From Symbiodinium natans (Eukaryota > Sar > Dinophyceae > Suessiales > Symbiodiniaceae), in the NCBI GenBank assembly GCA_905221605.1, contig CAJNDS010002335.1, positions 211,887 through 275,886 of the forward strand: DNA of 64,000 bases, in the 5' to 3' direction. Positions 62,965-64,000 of the stretch are shown here, one piece after another (the stretch's first letter is position 1; each line of letters opens with the position of its first letter). Made by a program: the position numbers and the translations under genes. The notes beneath the pieces were generated by a model. The model saw only the letters and a list, made by a program, of their open reading frames with translations. It ran no database searches and was not told where the DNA came from.

Positions 62965-64000
62965 TTGCCAGATGAAAGCGAGGATGCTCGCGGGCGCGAG
63001 GTACAGTCTGCGCCGTTGCGAGGTACCCAGCTCAGTGGCACTGCGTTCCCTCAGCATGTTCAGCAATTAGAGTCTTTCTGGCATCCCCAGGCTCAGCCGA
63101 TTGATGACCAGGCCCAAGTGCCCGTGTTTTTGGACTTGCTCTCCGGGCCCCGTTGTCCTCTTGCGCGTGCTTTTGAATGGGCCGGTTGGAAAGTGCTGCG
63201 GCCATCCGACATTGCCACCAATCCTGATATTGACGTCGCTGAGCCATCAGTGCAGCGTGCAATTGGGGAGGTGTTGCCTTCCGTGCACCTTTGCGCCGCT
63301 GCAATAGACTGCGGCACAAAGAGCAAATTTCGGGAAATCCCTGTGTCGGGCACCAAACGCGTGTCTAAACCTTTGCGTAGTCCCCAGTTCCCGAGGGGCG
63401 TGCCGAATTTGAAGGGAAGAGAAGCTTCCCGAATTGCAACCGACAACGAGTGCTCCGACTTCTTGCTCGCTGCGCAGCATGTGCTGCACGTGCATGGTAG
63501 AGGTGCAATGCGCGAGAACCCTGGCAACAGCCTGCATTGGTTTGATACTGTGGAGCAGTATCTTGAAGGCACGGGAGCATGGAGTGATTTCAAATACTTT
63601 GCATGTGTCTTCCTGACTGCGCGGAGAAAGTTCCAAGTCATCCGCCACAACCTTGCCAGCATGCAGATGCTGCCCTTCCACCAGTGCGGGCACATACACG
63701 ACCAGCATGAGTGGTCTCCAACCATCCATGACTCAGGGGTTAGCTACCCTGGCGCAGAAGAGGCTGAATACTCTGCTTCGCTCTGCTTCACGCTTGTCGT
63801 AGCTGCTTCCCACTGGGCAGTGGATAAAGGGTACGCAGTGCTGAGAATTCAGCGTCTCCCTCCTGTTCAAGTGTCCGGCGACTGGAGGGGTTTACTGAAG
63901 TTGCCGCCTCAAACCCTTCGTAAAGATGCCATGTCTTTGATGGCAGCGCATGTTGGCCTGAGGCCATCCCCGGACTCTGCGATCCGAGTGCAGGTGCAGG
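62965..64000 (+). CDS. Retroelement methyltransferase-like polyprotein segment (3' end outside window)
   Basis: Same frame as the Gag-like ORF, directly after its UGA, open for 345 codons to the window end with no further stop. Motifs: V-F-L-D-L-L-S-G (63124-63147, like methyltransferase motif I), then A-A-I-D-C-G-T-K-S-K-F-R-E-I-P, then M-R-E-N-P-G-N-S-L-H-W (like the E-N-V motif of C5 DNA methyltransferases), R-R-K-F-Q-V-I-R-H-N-L, and H-I-H-D-Q-H-E-W. Dinoflagellate and other retroelements are known to carry captured cytosine methyltransferases; this is a far-diverged relative. The expected P-C catalytic pair reads D-C here, so activity is doubtful. The remaining part (probably reverse transcriptase) should lie beyond 64000. 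Confidence 0.6.
   Translation, partial: MPDESEDARGREVQSAPLRGTQLSGTAFPQHVQQLESFWHPQAQPIDDQAQVPVFLDLLSGPRCPLARAFEWAGWKVLRPSDIATNPDIDVAEPSVQRAIGEVLPSVHLCAAAIDCGTKSKFREIPVSGTKRVSKPLRSPQFPRGVPNLKGREASRIATDNECSDFLLAAQHVLHVHGRGAMRENPGNSLHWFDTVEQYLEGTGAWSDFKYFACVFLTARRKFQVIRHNLASMQMLPFHQCGHIHDQHEWSPTIHDSGVSYPGAEEAEYSASLCFTLVVAASHWAVDKGYAVLRIQRLPPVQVSGDWRGLLKLPPQTLRKDAMSLMAAHVGLRPSPDSAIRVQVQ

Overview
The window looks like nuclear DNA of a dinoflagellate, most likely a Symbiodiniaceae alga. The signs seen directly are: genes broken into many short exons; introns with GT, GC and at least one apparent GA donor and AG|G-type acceptors; every credible gene on the + strand (a unidirectional gene array); degenerate telomere-type heptamers (TTTAGGG/CCCTAAA) scattered through introns and spacers; many microsatellites; and a retroelement whose tyrosine recombinase and Gag-like proteins resemble dinoflagellate families. 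No species can be named from sequence alone.

Layout. 0-2.5 kb: the 3' part of a gene whose KYM-repeat exon was amplified as a 414-bp exon-plus-intron unit; its last exon encodes a charged coiled coil and a membrane segment. 2.5-18.6 kb: mostly non-coding, simple repeats, with two isolated candidate exons (a tail-anchored-like protein at 5.9 kb and a SAP-like fold at 7.8 kb). 18.7-26.3 kb: an RCC1 beta-propeller gene in at least ten small exons; several junctions are phase-checked and several donors are GC. 26.8-30.8 kb: isolated weak exon candidates. 32.4-32.8 kb: terminal exon of an Arg/Ser-rich protein. 35.0-36.0 kb: RING protein with an Rbx1-like last zinc ligand plus a PARP-type-like finger. 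36.9-38.7 kb: exons of a starch/glycogen-binding-like domain with a one-base frame break. 40.3-43.8 kb: an SR-type gene (Met/Pro/Gly/Gln-rich N-terminus, two copies of a helical LDD module, RS tail). 47.8-48.4 kb: decayed LINE reverse-transcriptase end. 54.3-55.7 kb: exons of an LCAT/PDAT-like lipid acyltransferase with a GHSLG nucleophile elbow.

58.4-64 kb is different: long intronless ORFs, no telomere-like heptamers, steady coding composition. It holds a tyrosine recombinase ORF broken by an 8-base GT...AG insertion, whose continuing frame carries the probable catalytic-Tyr region and then a dual-specificity-phosphatase fold with the active-site Arg missing. After a 0.6-kb leader comes a Gag-like protein with a Cys/His cluster and, in the same frame after a single UGA, a methyltransferase-like polyprotein open to the window end. 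This recombinase + pseudophosphatase + Gag + methyltransferase assembly is the best candidate for an unusual, little-described system here. A broken spliced-leader-like sequence and a tandem repeat lie just upstream of it.

Exon boundaries are read by eye; family calls come from motif recognition, not searches.
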